Positions 53,161 through 61,849 of a stretch of DNA of 64,000 bases are shown piece after piece. The DNA is taken from assembly GCF_003464595.1 (NCBI RefSeq), contig NZ_QRZF01000016.1, positions 1 through 64,000 of the forward strand, written 5' to 3'. This stretch comes from Bacteroides intestinalis. GTDB lineage: Bacteria; Bacteroidota; Bacteroidia; Bacteroidales; Bacteroidaceae. The position numbers were made by a program, and so were the translations under genes. Numbering within the stretch: position 1 is the first letter of the stretch; every line of letters starts with the position of its first letter. The notes below the pieces were generated by a model, which saw only the letters and a list, made by a program, of their open reading frames with translations, did no database searches and was not told the DNA's origin.

Positions 53161-56100
53161 ATGCAAAGAATGTCTAACAAGATGAAAAACATGCGCGCCG
53201 CGCTACTATTCTTTTTAGTAGCCGTGATATCGCTTAGCGTATCAGCGCAAAATGTAACCGTAACAGGTACTGTGACAGACAAGACGGGAGAAACCGTTAT
53301 CGGTGCTTCCGTAGTACAGAAAGGAAATACCAGCAACGGTACTATTACCGATATCGATGGTAATTTCTCCCTTAGTGTTCCTGCCAATGCCACATTAGTA
53401 TTTTCTTATGTGGGAATGACACCTCAGGAAATAGCCCTAAAAGGCAAAACAAAAATCAATGTTGTAATGGAAGACGATGCCCAGGCTTTGGAAGAAGTTG
53501 TGGTTATTGGTTACGGTACGGCTAAGAAGAAAGACTTGACTGGTGCGGTCAGCACGGTGAAAGGTGCAGAATTAGCTAAAGTACCTGTAACTAATGTAGC
53601 AGAAGCATTAACCGGTAAATTAGCGGGTGTGCAAATTACTACTACAGATGGATCTCCGGATGCTGAAATGATTATCAAAGTACGTGGTGGTGGTTCTATC
53701 ACTGGTGATAACTCCCCTCTTTACATCGTTGATGGCTTTCCTGTTTCAAGTATGGGGGATATTTCCCCATCGGATATCGAAGATATTACAGTGTTGAAAG
53801 ATGCAGCTTCAACTGCTATTTATGGTGCACAAGGTGCCAATGGTGTAATTTTGATTACTACAAAAAGTGCTAAGGGAGGAAAGACAGTTGTTAGTTACAA
53901 CGGATATATACAAGGGAAAAGTATCAGCAAGAAATTGGATACAATGAGCCCATACCAATTCGTAATGTACAATTATGAAAGACAGGCTCTCAGAGGTTCT
54001 TCTGCAATCAGAGGCTTCGAAGAACGCTATGGTGCTTATGGTGACTTGGATTTATACAAATATCAGTCAGGTCATGACTGGCAAGAAGAAATGTTTGGTA
54101 ATGACGAACTTTCCCAATCACATAACATCAATATCACTGGTGGCAACGATAAGACCAAATTCACTTTAAGTGGTTCATATGCCAATGATAAGAGTCTGAT
54201 GGAAGGCAATGGTTACAGACGTTATAACATGAACTTTAAACTGAGACATGAGTTGTATAAGAACCTAAATTTAGATTTTGGTGCGCGTGTAGCTGATACT
54301 GAAACCCAAGGTATGGGAACTGGTGGTGGAACCTATAAGATACGTTCATACGACGCTATTATGAAGGCTCCTGTTTTCGGACTGTATGATCAGATAGATA
54401 TTGATCCTTCTACTCTTCCCGAAGAAGAATACGAAGAATATGTCAATGCAACACGTACATTGAAAGATCAGGTAAACGATTATTGGAGAAGAAAAAATGA
54501 GCGCCGTTATAACTTCAACGCTGCAATCAACTGGGATATTACCAAGAATTTCATTTACCGTGCCGAAGGTGGATACGACTATACGTTCTTCCAACAGAAA
54601 GACTGGTTTGGTCCTAAAAGTAATAAAGCCGTTCAAGATGGCGGTAGTTTACCTATGGGTGAATGGCAAAAGAAAGATTCCTGGAAATTGCGTGCTGCAC
54701 ATACTTTGACATGGAAACAAACTTTCAACAAGATTCATGATGTGAATGTTATGTTAGGCCAGGAATATGTTGCTTCCAACAGTGAAACGAACAATATGAT
54801 TGGTAAATATTTTCAGAAAGATATTCAACCGGACAAAATGTTTGCCAGCATGGCTAACAATTCTAAAGGTACAGGTGCTCAAACCATATCTTCAACCTTG
54901 GGACAGGAAGACAGAACTATATCTTTCTTCGGTCGTGCAAACTATAGCTTACTTGATCGCTATTTGTTAACCGTAACAATGCGTGCTGACGGTTCTTCTA
55001 AATTTGCCAGAGGAAATCGTTGGGGATACTTCCCTGCAGCAGCCGTAGCATGGCGTGTTTTGGAAGAACCGTTCATGGAAAATGCGAAAGACCTCATGTC
55101 TAATCTAAAACTTCGTTTTTCCTATGGTACAGCAGGAAATAATCGTATCGGAAGTGCTATGTTCGAAACAACTTATAAAGCCTATTCAAGTGGCAAATAC
55201 TATGGTGCCGGAAATGAACAGAATCCGCATTATACGTTGAATAACTCTCAGCTTGCTAATCCTAACTTGAAATGGGAAACAACAATTACCCGTAACGTTG
55301 GTTTGGATTTCGGTTTCTTCAATGAACGGATTTCAGGTAGTATCGATTATTACTGGAATACAGTGAAAGATTTGTTAATTGAAATACCTATCACTGCTAT
55401 TGGATATACTTCCATGCAACAGAACATTGGTCAAACTTCTAACCGTGGTGTCGAATTATCATTGAACGCTGCCATCCTCCAGAAGAAAGATTACTCTTTG
55501 AACTTCAACTTCAACATTGGTTTCAACAAAAACAAAGTTGATAAACTGTCCGAAGGTGTAACTTCTATGGCTTTCAACTCTGGTGCATTCTCAACAGATA
55601 TGCGTGGACAGGATGACTATCGTGTAATTGTAGGTCAACCTTTAGGATTGGTTTGGGGATTCGTATATGATGGCATTTATGGAGTTGATGATTTCGAAAC
55701 TTATGTAGACGCCAATGGAAACACTCAATTCCAATTCGACAAGTCTGGTAACTATATATTAAAAGAAGGCCAAGTTGACAATTCTTATACAACAAGTGGT
55801 TCCTACGGTGGTTTACGTCCAGGTGCTATGAAAATAAAAGACTTAGACGGTGACGGTAGCATTTCAGCAGACAAAGACCGTACTATTATCGGTAAAACAC
55901 AACCTAAATTCACTGGTGGTTTCGGTCTGAATGCCACTTACAAGTGGTTTGATATTGCTGCTAACTTCAACTTTGTTGTTGGCAACGATGTATATAACAT
56001 GGATAAGATGGTATCTTCTCAATCCTATCGTAATACTTATGCAAGCCTCCGTGCCGATATGGTGCCAGTAACATTGGGTGGAAAAGCATGGACATACTTG

Positions 56101-56487
56101 GATCATGCAACAGGAGAAATCATTACCGATTATGCAACATTGAAAATGATGAATGCCAATGCAACATATTGGTCTGGTGCAACAATGTCAGACAATAATC
56201 CAGTTCCTACATCGTGGGCTATTGAAGACGGTTCATTCTTGCGTTTACAGAATCTAACAGTAGGATTCACCATGCCAAAGAACTGGACTAAAAAGTTCGC
56301 ATGCAGCCAACTCCGTTTATATTGCACTTTAAACAATGTATTCTGCCTAAGCGGTTATGATGGCTACGACCCAGAAGTAAACTCTGCTATCCGCAACAGT
56401 AAAACAAGCGGATTAACCCCTGGTGCCGACTATTCAGCCTATCCTAAATCATTCTCTTGGACAGCCGGTGTTAATATCACATTCTAA
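53161..56487 (+). CDS. SusC/RagA family TonB-dependent outer-membrane transporter
   Basis: 1108 residues with the start before MQRMSNKMKNMRAALLFFLVAVISLSVSAQ (signal peptide). The carboxypeptidase-regulatory-like domain (VTVTGTVTDKTGETVIGASV), the TonB-box/plug EEVVVIGYGTAKKKDLTGAV and IKVRGGGSITGDNSPLYIVDGF, and a barrel ending in AGVNITF (terminal Phe, the BAM sorting residue) are all present. The DGSPDAE-IKVRGGGSIT stretch is almost the same as in the left-hand SusC (3744), so the two are probably paralogues. First gene of an operon with susD and the lipoprotein. Confidence 0.97.
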   Translation: MQRMSNKMKNMRAALLFFLVAVISLSVSAQNVTVTGTVTDKTGETVIGASVVQKGNTSNGTITDIDGNFSLSVPANATLVFSYVGMTPQEIALKGKTKINVVMEDDAQALEEVVVIGYGTAKKKDLTGAVSTVKGAELAKVPVTNVAEALTGKLAGVQITTTDGSPDAEMIIKVRGGGSITGDNSPLYIVDGFPVSSMGDISPSDIEDITVLKDAASTAIYGAQGANGVILITTKSAKGGKTVVSYNGYIQGKSISKKLDTMSPYQFVMYNYERQALRGSSAIRGFEERYGAYGDLDLYKYQSGHDWQEEMFGNDELSQSHNINITGGNDKTKFTLSGSYANDKSLMEGNGYRRYNMNFKLRHELYKNLNLDFGARVADTETQGMGTGGGTYKIRSYDAIMKAPVFGLYDQIDIDPSTLPEEEYEEYVNATRTLKDQVNDYWRRKNERRYNFNAAINWDITKNFIYRAEGGYDYTFFQQKDWFGPKSNKAVQDGGSLPMGEWQKKDSWKLRAAHTLTWKQTFNKIHDVNVMLGQEYVASNSETNNMIGKYFQKDIQPDKMFASMANNSKGTGAQTISSTLGQEDRTISFFGRANYSLLDRYLLTVTMRADGSSKFARGNRWGYFPAAAVAWRVLEEPFMENAKDLMSNLKLRFSYGTAGNNRIGSAMFETTYKAYSSGKYYGAGNEQNPHYTLNNSQLANPNLKWETTITRNVGLDFGFFNERISGSIDYYWNTVKDLLIEIPITAIGYTSMQQNIGQTSNRGVELSLNAAILQKKDYSLNFNFNIGFNKNKVDKLSEGVTSMAFNSGAFSTDMRGQDDYRVIVGQPLGLVWGFVYDGIYGVDDFETYVDANGNTQFQFDKSGNYILKEGQVDNSYTTSGSYGGLRPGAMKIKDLDGDGSISADKDRTIIGKTQPKFTGGFGLNATYKWFDIAANFNFVVGNDVYNMDKMVSSQSYRNTYASLRADMVPVTLGGKAWTYLDHATGEIITDYATLKMMNANATYWSGATMSDNNPVPTSWAIEDGSFLRLQNLTVGFTMPKNWTKKFACSQLRLYCTLNNVFCLSGYDGYDPEVNSAIRNSKTSGLTPGADYSAYPKSFSWTAGVNITF

Positions 56488-56506
56488 CTTCCAAAAAAGA
56501 AATAAC

Positions 56507-58567
56507 ATGAAAAAGAAATTTTTATATATAGTAACTTTAATCTGCGGATTGTCCTTCACAACCTCTTGTGAAGATATGTTGGATACAAAGTCCCTTTCAA
56601 CCGATAACTTGGAATATCTCTGTTCCAATCCTACAGATACTCGCAAAATGATAGCACACGTTTATTCATTTTTCTGTGAGGATACCTATACTTCACGTAT
56701 GAGTACCAACTGGATGCAAAATACAGACGTTGAAATCGGTTTCATCACAAAAGCACAAGTCGCAGTTGCCGACCGTCGTAGTGTGTGGGGATTGGATATG
56801 AAACAATTCTCTGATATAAAAAACTGCTGGGATAATAGCTTAAAAGCTATCGACTTTGCTAACCAATGTATAGAAGGTATTGAAAACAGTGCTATGTATC
56901 TGGAAGGAAATAAAGATATGAAACAACTTCACGGTGAAGCCTATTGTTTACGTGCATATTGGTATTGGTTAATGTGTAACTTCTGGGCAGACGTTCCATA
57001 TGCAACTACTCCGACTACCAAAGATAATATGCATAACGACCCACGTACAGACAAAAACATTATCTATTCTCAATGTATTCAGGATTTGATTAATGTAGAA
57101 GAAGAAATGATGTGGAGCAATGATATGACCGTGGAATATATGAACCGCGAGTTTGCACTAGGTTTCATTGTTAAGTTGGCAATGTTCCGTGCAGGATATT
57201 CTATGCAGGCTGATGGAACAATGGCACGCTGCACACAAACTGGTGAAGAATATACTATCAATTATATCGATGAAAACGGAGCTAGCCAAACTGCATCTTC
57301 TGCTGACGATTATTACAAAGTTGCGAAAGCATATGCTCTTAAATTAATCAAATTGAAAGATCGTAGTCTGGAAACAAACTTCAAGACAATTTTCGATAAT
57401 GAAATCAACGGGTGTAATCCTGCTAATGGTGACGTACTGTTTGAAATGGGTTTTGTACCTAACTCTGGGGGTGACATTGGCTGGTGTCACGGCTTAAGTG
57501 TAGTAGCAAGTTCAAGAGGTGCCGGAACCAGTTATACGAACTTGACTCCGTACTATGCTTGTTCTTTCGACAAACAAGACCAACGTTTAAACGTAACTTG
57601 TGTTAATTATCGTTGGTTGAATGACAATAAACAGGGTGCATGTGATGTATGGGGTATTCAGCCTGCCAAATGGTGTCGTATGGATATGACCAATACCACG
57701 GTAAAAGACAAAGGAACAGGCATCAACTGGCCTATATTGCGTTATGCAGATGTACTATTATTGCTGGCAGAAGCTGATAATGAAATCAATAACGGTCCTA
57801 CACAAATTGCCAAAGAAATGTTGCAACGAGTACGGGAACGTGCTTTCATCAAAGCAAGCAATAAAGACGAAATGGTAACCAATTACATCAATAAACTAAG
57901 TAATTACAACGATTTTAGAACAGCTATTATCAAAGAAAGAGCTTGGGAATTTGGTGGAGAAAACATTCGTAAATTTGACTTAATTCGTTGGAATTATTAT
58001 AGTGATGCTATTGTGAATACTATCGATTGGATGCGCAATGTAGCAATAAACTATCAACAATTAGATGAAGTCAATGGTGAATTAATCTACAACAAAAATA
58101 AGGATATCGAAGATTTGGGTATAGCTCCCCGCTTATACTATAATTATAAGAATGGTTCCCTCGAATTTGAGAACGATTATTTCACTTACCGCAATCAATC
58201 CAGCAGTCCATATAATACAGCTGAAACATTGAAAGACGATGATATAAAAAGCTCAAACGCAACTTTTGACGGATTAAAATATATTAATTTTGTAGAAAGT
58301 CTGATTAGCGTCAGCAACAAGGATCCGGAAACCAATCAACCTTACGGCACAGACGAAAATGGAAATGAGATAAAGAAAGGTATTGTACAAGAAAGAGTAC
58401 TATATTCATGGCATGGGTTGACTGATGGCGCATTGATCACTGGTACGGAAGATATTAGTTCTTTGAGAAACAAAGTAACACCCTATGTATTCCCTATTCC
58501 AACAGATCGTGTAATATCCTCCAATGGTGTTTTATCAAATGATGGTTATTCTATCCGTAACAAATAA
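56507..58567 (+). CDS. SusD/RagB family glycan-binding lipoprotein
   Basis: 686 residues from the ATG 19 bp after susC stops (MKKKFLYIVTLICGLSFTTSC, lipobox at Cys21); the open frame extends upstream into susC but that part lacks a signal. SusD features: TPR-like scaffold (LHGEAYCLRAYWYWLMCNFWADVPYA) and C-terminal motif ERAWEFGGENIRKFDLIRWN, very similar to the left-hand SusD. Works with SusC as an oligosaccharide capture lid. The operon continues 7 bp on with the surface lipoprotein. Confidence 0.95.
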   Translation: MKKKFLYIVTLICGLSFTTSCEDMLDTKSLSTDNLEYLCSNPTDTRKMIAHVYSFFCEDTYTSRMSTNWMQNTDVEIGFITKAQVAVADRRSVWGLDMKQFSDIKNCWDNSLKAIDFANQCIEGIENSAMYLEGNKDMKQLHGEAYCLRAYWYWLMCNFWADVPYATTPTTKDNMHNDPRTDKNIIYSQCIQDLINVEEEMMWSNDMTVEYMNREFALGFIVKLAMFRAGYSMQADGTMARCTQTGEEYTINYIDENGASQTASSADDYYKVAKAYALKLIKLKDRSLETNFKTIFDNEINGCNPANGDVLFEMGFVPNSGGDIGWCHGLSVVASSRGAGTSYTNLTPYYACSFDKQDQRLNVTCVNYRWLNDNKQGACDVWGIQPAKWCRMDMTNTTVKDKGTGINWPILRYADVLLLLAEADNEINNGPTQIAKEMLQRVRERAFIKASNKDEMVTNYINKLSNYNDFRTAIIKERAWEFGGENIRKFDLIRWNYYSDAIVNTIDWMRNVAINYQQLDEVNGELIYNKNKDIEDLGIAPRLYYNYKNGSLEFENDYFTYRNQSSSPYNTAETLKDDDIKSSNATFDGLKYINFVESLISVSNKDPETNQPYGTDENGNEIKKGIVQERVLYSWHGLTDGALITGTEDISSLRNKVTPYVFPIPTDRVISSNGVLSNDGYSIRNK

Positions 58568-58574
58568 AAATTAA

Positions 58575-60311
58575 ATGAATATGAAAATCAGAAAATATAT
58601 TGCAATAATGTTTCTTGCATTAACAGCAAGTTACACCTTTACTGCATGCAACGATGATGAGACACTGGGCGAGGCACCTCGTTTATTCCGCCCGGTAGCT
58701 TCTCTGGAGACGCAAAGCAACACAGTTGTGGTTACTTGGGACAACATCAAGGGTGCCACCAACTATGATTTGAAATTATACCGTGTAACCGGTACAGATA
58801 AGACCACTGGTGAAAGTATTTATGAGTTCTATACAGAAGCTTCTTGCGAAAGCTCTCCCTATACTTTCAAAGACTTGAATTGGGATGAAAAGTATATGGT
58901 TAAAATAAGCTGTAATTCTGCATCCAAAGAGTCTGAAGTGTACACAACAACAGATGCCAGCATCAATTACATTTCTAAAATTACCTCTAGTAAAAGTATT
59001 GATAATGCCACACGTATCAGTTGGGATGAAGGTGGTGCAATCATTAAAGTAATAAAGGTTACTACAGATGTCGAAGGTGTAGAACCTCGTTTTGTACCAG
59101 TAAGTGAAAGTGAATATGAGAGCGGCTATGTCGACATTTATGATCTGACCCCCGAAACTCAATATACATTCTATGCTTATAGCGATGAAGAAATACAAAA
59201 CAATGATACTTATGCCGGCAAAATTAGTGGTAAAACAAGCATTGCCGCCAACTATGATGAAATGTTTGGAGCAGGAAATTGGATTGACTTGCGTAATCAT
59301 TCTGACGAAGAAGCTGAAAGTTACTTAACTAATAGCCAATTTTGGAAAGAGACTACAGAAAATATGGGAGTTATCCTAAAAGGTGGCCTTGACTACAAAA
59401 TGAGTGGAGCCTCATTTGATAAGTCGATCACATTTATGACAGGACCTACTCTTGAATCTAATGCTCGTATTGTTCTCCAAAATGCAATAGGTATTGGAAA
59501 AGGTGTAACAATTGACAAGATTCAATTTATAAATGTTGATATATATAGCAAAAGTGCTATTGATATTGATGAAAACGGAAAAACATTTGTAGAATATAAC
59601 ACAGCCAAAGGCTTTGGAGGCCTGCAAATCATTAACGTTAACGGTAGCGGCTCTACTGTCAATAAATTACTTTTCCAAGGTTGTCGTCTTGAAGGTTACC
59701 GCGGTATCGTACGTGGACAAGCAGATTCTGACAACTTTATAAATGTAACATTTGACGGATGCACCATTAACGGTATTGGTGATCAAGGTGTAGTTACAAG
59801 TACCAACAAAAAGGGTGACTGGAAAACCGTTACTTTCAATAATTGTACTATAACCAATATTGTTATACTGTGTGATTTCCGCTCTAGTGCAAGTGAATTA
59901 ACTATCGACATCACAAATTGTACTTTCTGTTATGCTCCTATTGAAACAACAGTCAATGCTAATGCTCCATTATTCCGTCTCAGCAAAAATGCTGTTAAAT
60001 TAAATATCAATAAGACGCTGTTCGGTCCTTCTATGGCTTCAGATAAAAATGCAGGAGAAGTTGTTATGACTTACACTGCTGGGGCCAAAGGCTCTATCTT
60101 TACTGATGCCAGCGCAGCACAAATCAATGTAGCTCTTAGCTTTAAAACTAATTTCACCTGGACCGCTATCGGTGACAAAACTTATCCTATTGATGGACTT
60201 CTTGAATTGAGCTTTGATGAAAACACTCTGTGGCAAGGACCGGAAAAAGGTGATTACAAAATCATCGGCAATATTGGAGAATCCGGTATCGGAGCATCCA
60301 AATGGCAATAA
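58575..60311 (+). CDS. DUF4957/DUF5123-type surface lipoprotein
   Basis: 578 residues; lipobox SYTFTAC near Cys25 after a short signal. Two fibronectin-III-like sandwiches (about 40-225) are followed by a beta-helix region (about 255-578) rich in NCTI, NCTF and GCRLEGY turns, as in the DUF4957 family and the left-hand paralogue. A surface glycan-binding role next to SusCD is inferred. Starts 7 bp after susD and ends before a strong terminator, so it is the third and last gene of the operon. Confidence 0.82.
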   Translation: MNMKIRKYIAIMFLALTASYTFTACNDDETLGEAPRLFRPVASLETQSNTVVVTWDNIKGATNYDLKLYRVTGTDKTTGESIYEFYTEASCESSPYTFKDLNWDEKYMVKISCNSASKESEVYTTTDASINYISKITSSKSIDNATRISWDEGGAIIKVIKVTTDVEGVEPRFVPVSESEYESGYVDIYDLTPETQYTFYAYSDEEIQNNDTYAGKISGKTSIAANYDEMFGAGNWIDLRNHSDEEAESYLTNSQFWKETTENMGVILKGGLDYKMSGASFDKSITFMTGPTLESNARIVLQNAIGIGKGVTIDKIQFINVDIYSKSAIDIDENGKTFVEYNTAKGFGGLQIINVNGSGSTVNKLLFQGCRLEGYRGIVRGQADSDNFINVTFDGCTINGIGDQGVVTSTNKKGDWKTVTFNNCTITNIVILCDFRSSASELTIDITNCTFCYAPIETTVNANAPLFRLSKNAVKLNINKTLFGPSMASDKNAGEVVMTYTAGAKGSIFTDASAAQINVALSFKTNFTWTAIGDKTYPIDGLLELSFDENTLWQGPEKGDYKIIGNIGESGIGASKWQ

Positions 60312-60334
60312 CTTATTTATAGTTTAATATAAGC

Positions 60335-60376
60335 AAAGAGGGAAATGTACTGCCATTTCCCTCTTTCTGTATTTTT
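60335..60376 (+). terminator. Terminator of right-hand susC operon
   Basis: AAAGAGGGAAATG (60335-60347) and CATTTCCCTCTTT (60354-60366) form a 13-bp stem with a 6-nt loop, followed by a T-rich run (60367-60376). Confidence 0.9.
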
Positions 60377-60381
60377 CTAAC

Positions 60382-60389
60382 TATATTTG
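60382..60389 (+). promoter_or_regulatory. -7 box of the GH140 gene
   Basis: TATATTTG immediately after the terminator, 17 bp before the ATG at 60406. Confidence 0.5.
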
Positions 60390-60405
60390 AATAAAAAACA
60401 ACAGC

Positions 60406-61818
60406 ATGAAAAAACTATTATTATATACCATCTTTGCCTGTATCTGTTTACAAGCATTCCCTCAATCTCGTAATCTCCCTTGGGAGAATGGAAAACTACA
60501 AGTATCAGAGAACTCCCGTTACCTTCAACATACCGACGGAACTCCCTTCTTCTGGCTCGGAGATACCGGTTGGTTACTTCCCGAAAGACTGAACCGGGAT
60601 GAAGCGGAATACTATCTGGAACAATGCAAACAAGCCGGTTTCAATGTAGTACAAGTACAAACAATCAATGGTGTACCTGCAATGAACTTTTATGGGCAAT
60701 CCTCTATGCCGGATGGATTTGATTTCTCAAACATAGATCGTCCGGGAATATATGGTTATTGGGATCATATGGATTTCATCATTGATGCCGCCTCCCGCAG
60801 AGGAATATATATTGGCATGGTCTGCATTTGGGGTGGATTGGTAAAAAGTGGGAAAATGAACGTAGAAGAAGCCCAGGCTTACGGTACTTTCCTTGCCAAT
60901 CGTTACAAAGATCGTCCTAACATCATTTGGATGATTGGCGGAGATATCTACGGAAACATCAAAACAGAAGTATGGAACATGCTCGCTAACACTATCAAAT
61001 CTATCGACAAGAATCATCTCATGACTTTCCATCCTTTCGGCCGGACCCTTTCTACAGAATGGTTCAATGATACCCCATGGTTGGATTTCAACATGTTCCA
61101 AAGCGGACATCGCCGATACGGACAAAGCAAAGAGGATAAAAACAGCCTGTTGCCACAAGGTACAGAAGAGGATAACTGGCGATATGTGGAGCGTAGTCTT
61201 TCCCGACACCCATTACGTCCGGTTATTGATGGCGAGCCTTCCTATGAAGCTATTCCACAAGGCCTCCATGATCCTAAAGAAGGCTTCTGGAAAGACAATG
61301 ATGTACGCAGATATGCTTATTGGTCTGTATTCGCCGGAGCATTCGGACATACATACGGGCACAGTTCCATCATGCAATTCTTAAAACCAGGAGTAAACCC
61401 GGCCTATGGTGCAACCAAGCTATGGTATGATGCACTAAAAGATCCCGGATTCAACCAGATGAAGTACCTGAAGACCTTAATACTTGCTTTCCCCTTCTAT
61501 GAACGAGTACCCGATCAAAGTTGTATTGCCGGTGAGAATGGTACTAAGTACGAACGCCTTATTGCTACCCGGGGAAATGATTATATGTTAATCTATAACT
61601 ACACCGGACGTAGCATGCAAGTCAATCTCAATAAAATCAGTGGAAAAACTAAAAAGGCTTGGTGGTATTCACCCCGCAACGGTAACCTGTCTTATATTGG
61701 TGAATTCAGTTCCAATACAGCAGCCTTCCAACCCGAAGGCGGTCATATAAACGGAAATGATTGGGTATTGATTATCACAGATGCCAATAAGAATTACACA
61801 ATTCATTGGCAAAACTAG
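60406..61818 (+). CDS. Apiosidase-like glycoside hydrolase family 140 (DUF4038)
   Basis: 470 residues with a signal peptide (MKKLLLYTIFACICLQAFPQ). A TIM barrel opens with RYLQHTDGTPFFWLGDTGWLL; the catalytic Asp180 (WMIGGDIYGN) and Glu277 (VIDGEPSYE) are 97 residues apart, the same separation I recall for Asp187/Glu284 of the characterised Bacteroides apiosidase. The last 90 residues are the C-terminal beta-sandwich often called putative collagen-binding domain (AWWYSPRNGNLSYIGEF). It should cleave apiose from pectin side chains. Transcribed separately after the susC operon terminator and convergent with the sensor gene. Confidence 0.9.
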   Translation: MKKLLLYTIFACICLQAFPQSRNLPWENGKLQVSENSRYLQHTDGTPFFWLGDTGWLLPERLNRDEAEYYLEQCKQAGFNVVQVQTINGVPAMNFYGQSSMPDGFDFSNIDRPGIYGYWDHMDFIIDAASRRGIYIGMVCIWGGLVKSGKMNVEEAQAYGTFLANRYKDRPNIIWMIGGDIYGNIKTEVWNMLANTIKSIDKNHLMTFHPFGRTLSTEWFNDTPWLDFNMFQSGHRRYGQSKEDKNSLLPQGTEEDNWRYVERSLSRHPLRPVIDGEPSYEAIPQGLHDPKEGFWKDNDVRRYAYWSVFAGAFGHTYGHSSIMQFLKPGVNPAYGATKLWYDALKDPGFNQMKYLKTLILAFPFYERVPDQSCIAGENGTKYERLIATRGNDYMLIYNYTGRSMQVNLNKISGKTKKAWWYSPRNGNLSYIGEFSSNTAAFQPEGGHINGNDWVLIITDANKNYTIHWQN

Positions 61819-61823
61819 CAAGA

Positions 61824-61849
61824 AAGGGGCGTTATTTTTTCAGCCCCTT
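61824..61849. terminator. Weak convergent hairpin between GH140 and sensor
   Basis: AAGGGGC (61824-61830) and GCCCCTT (61843-61849) form a stem with a 12-nt loop overlapping the last codons of the sensor gene. The T runs are short; it might serve either strand. Confidence 0.4.
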
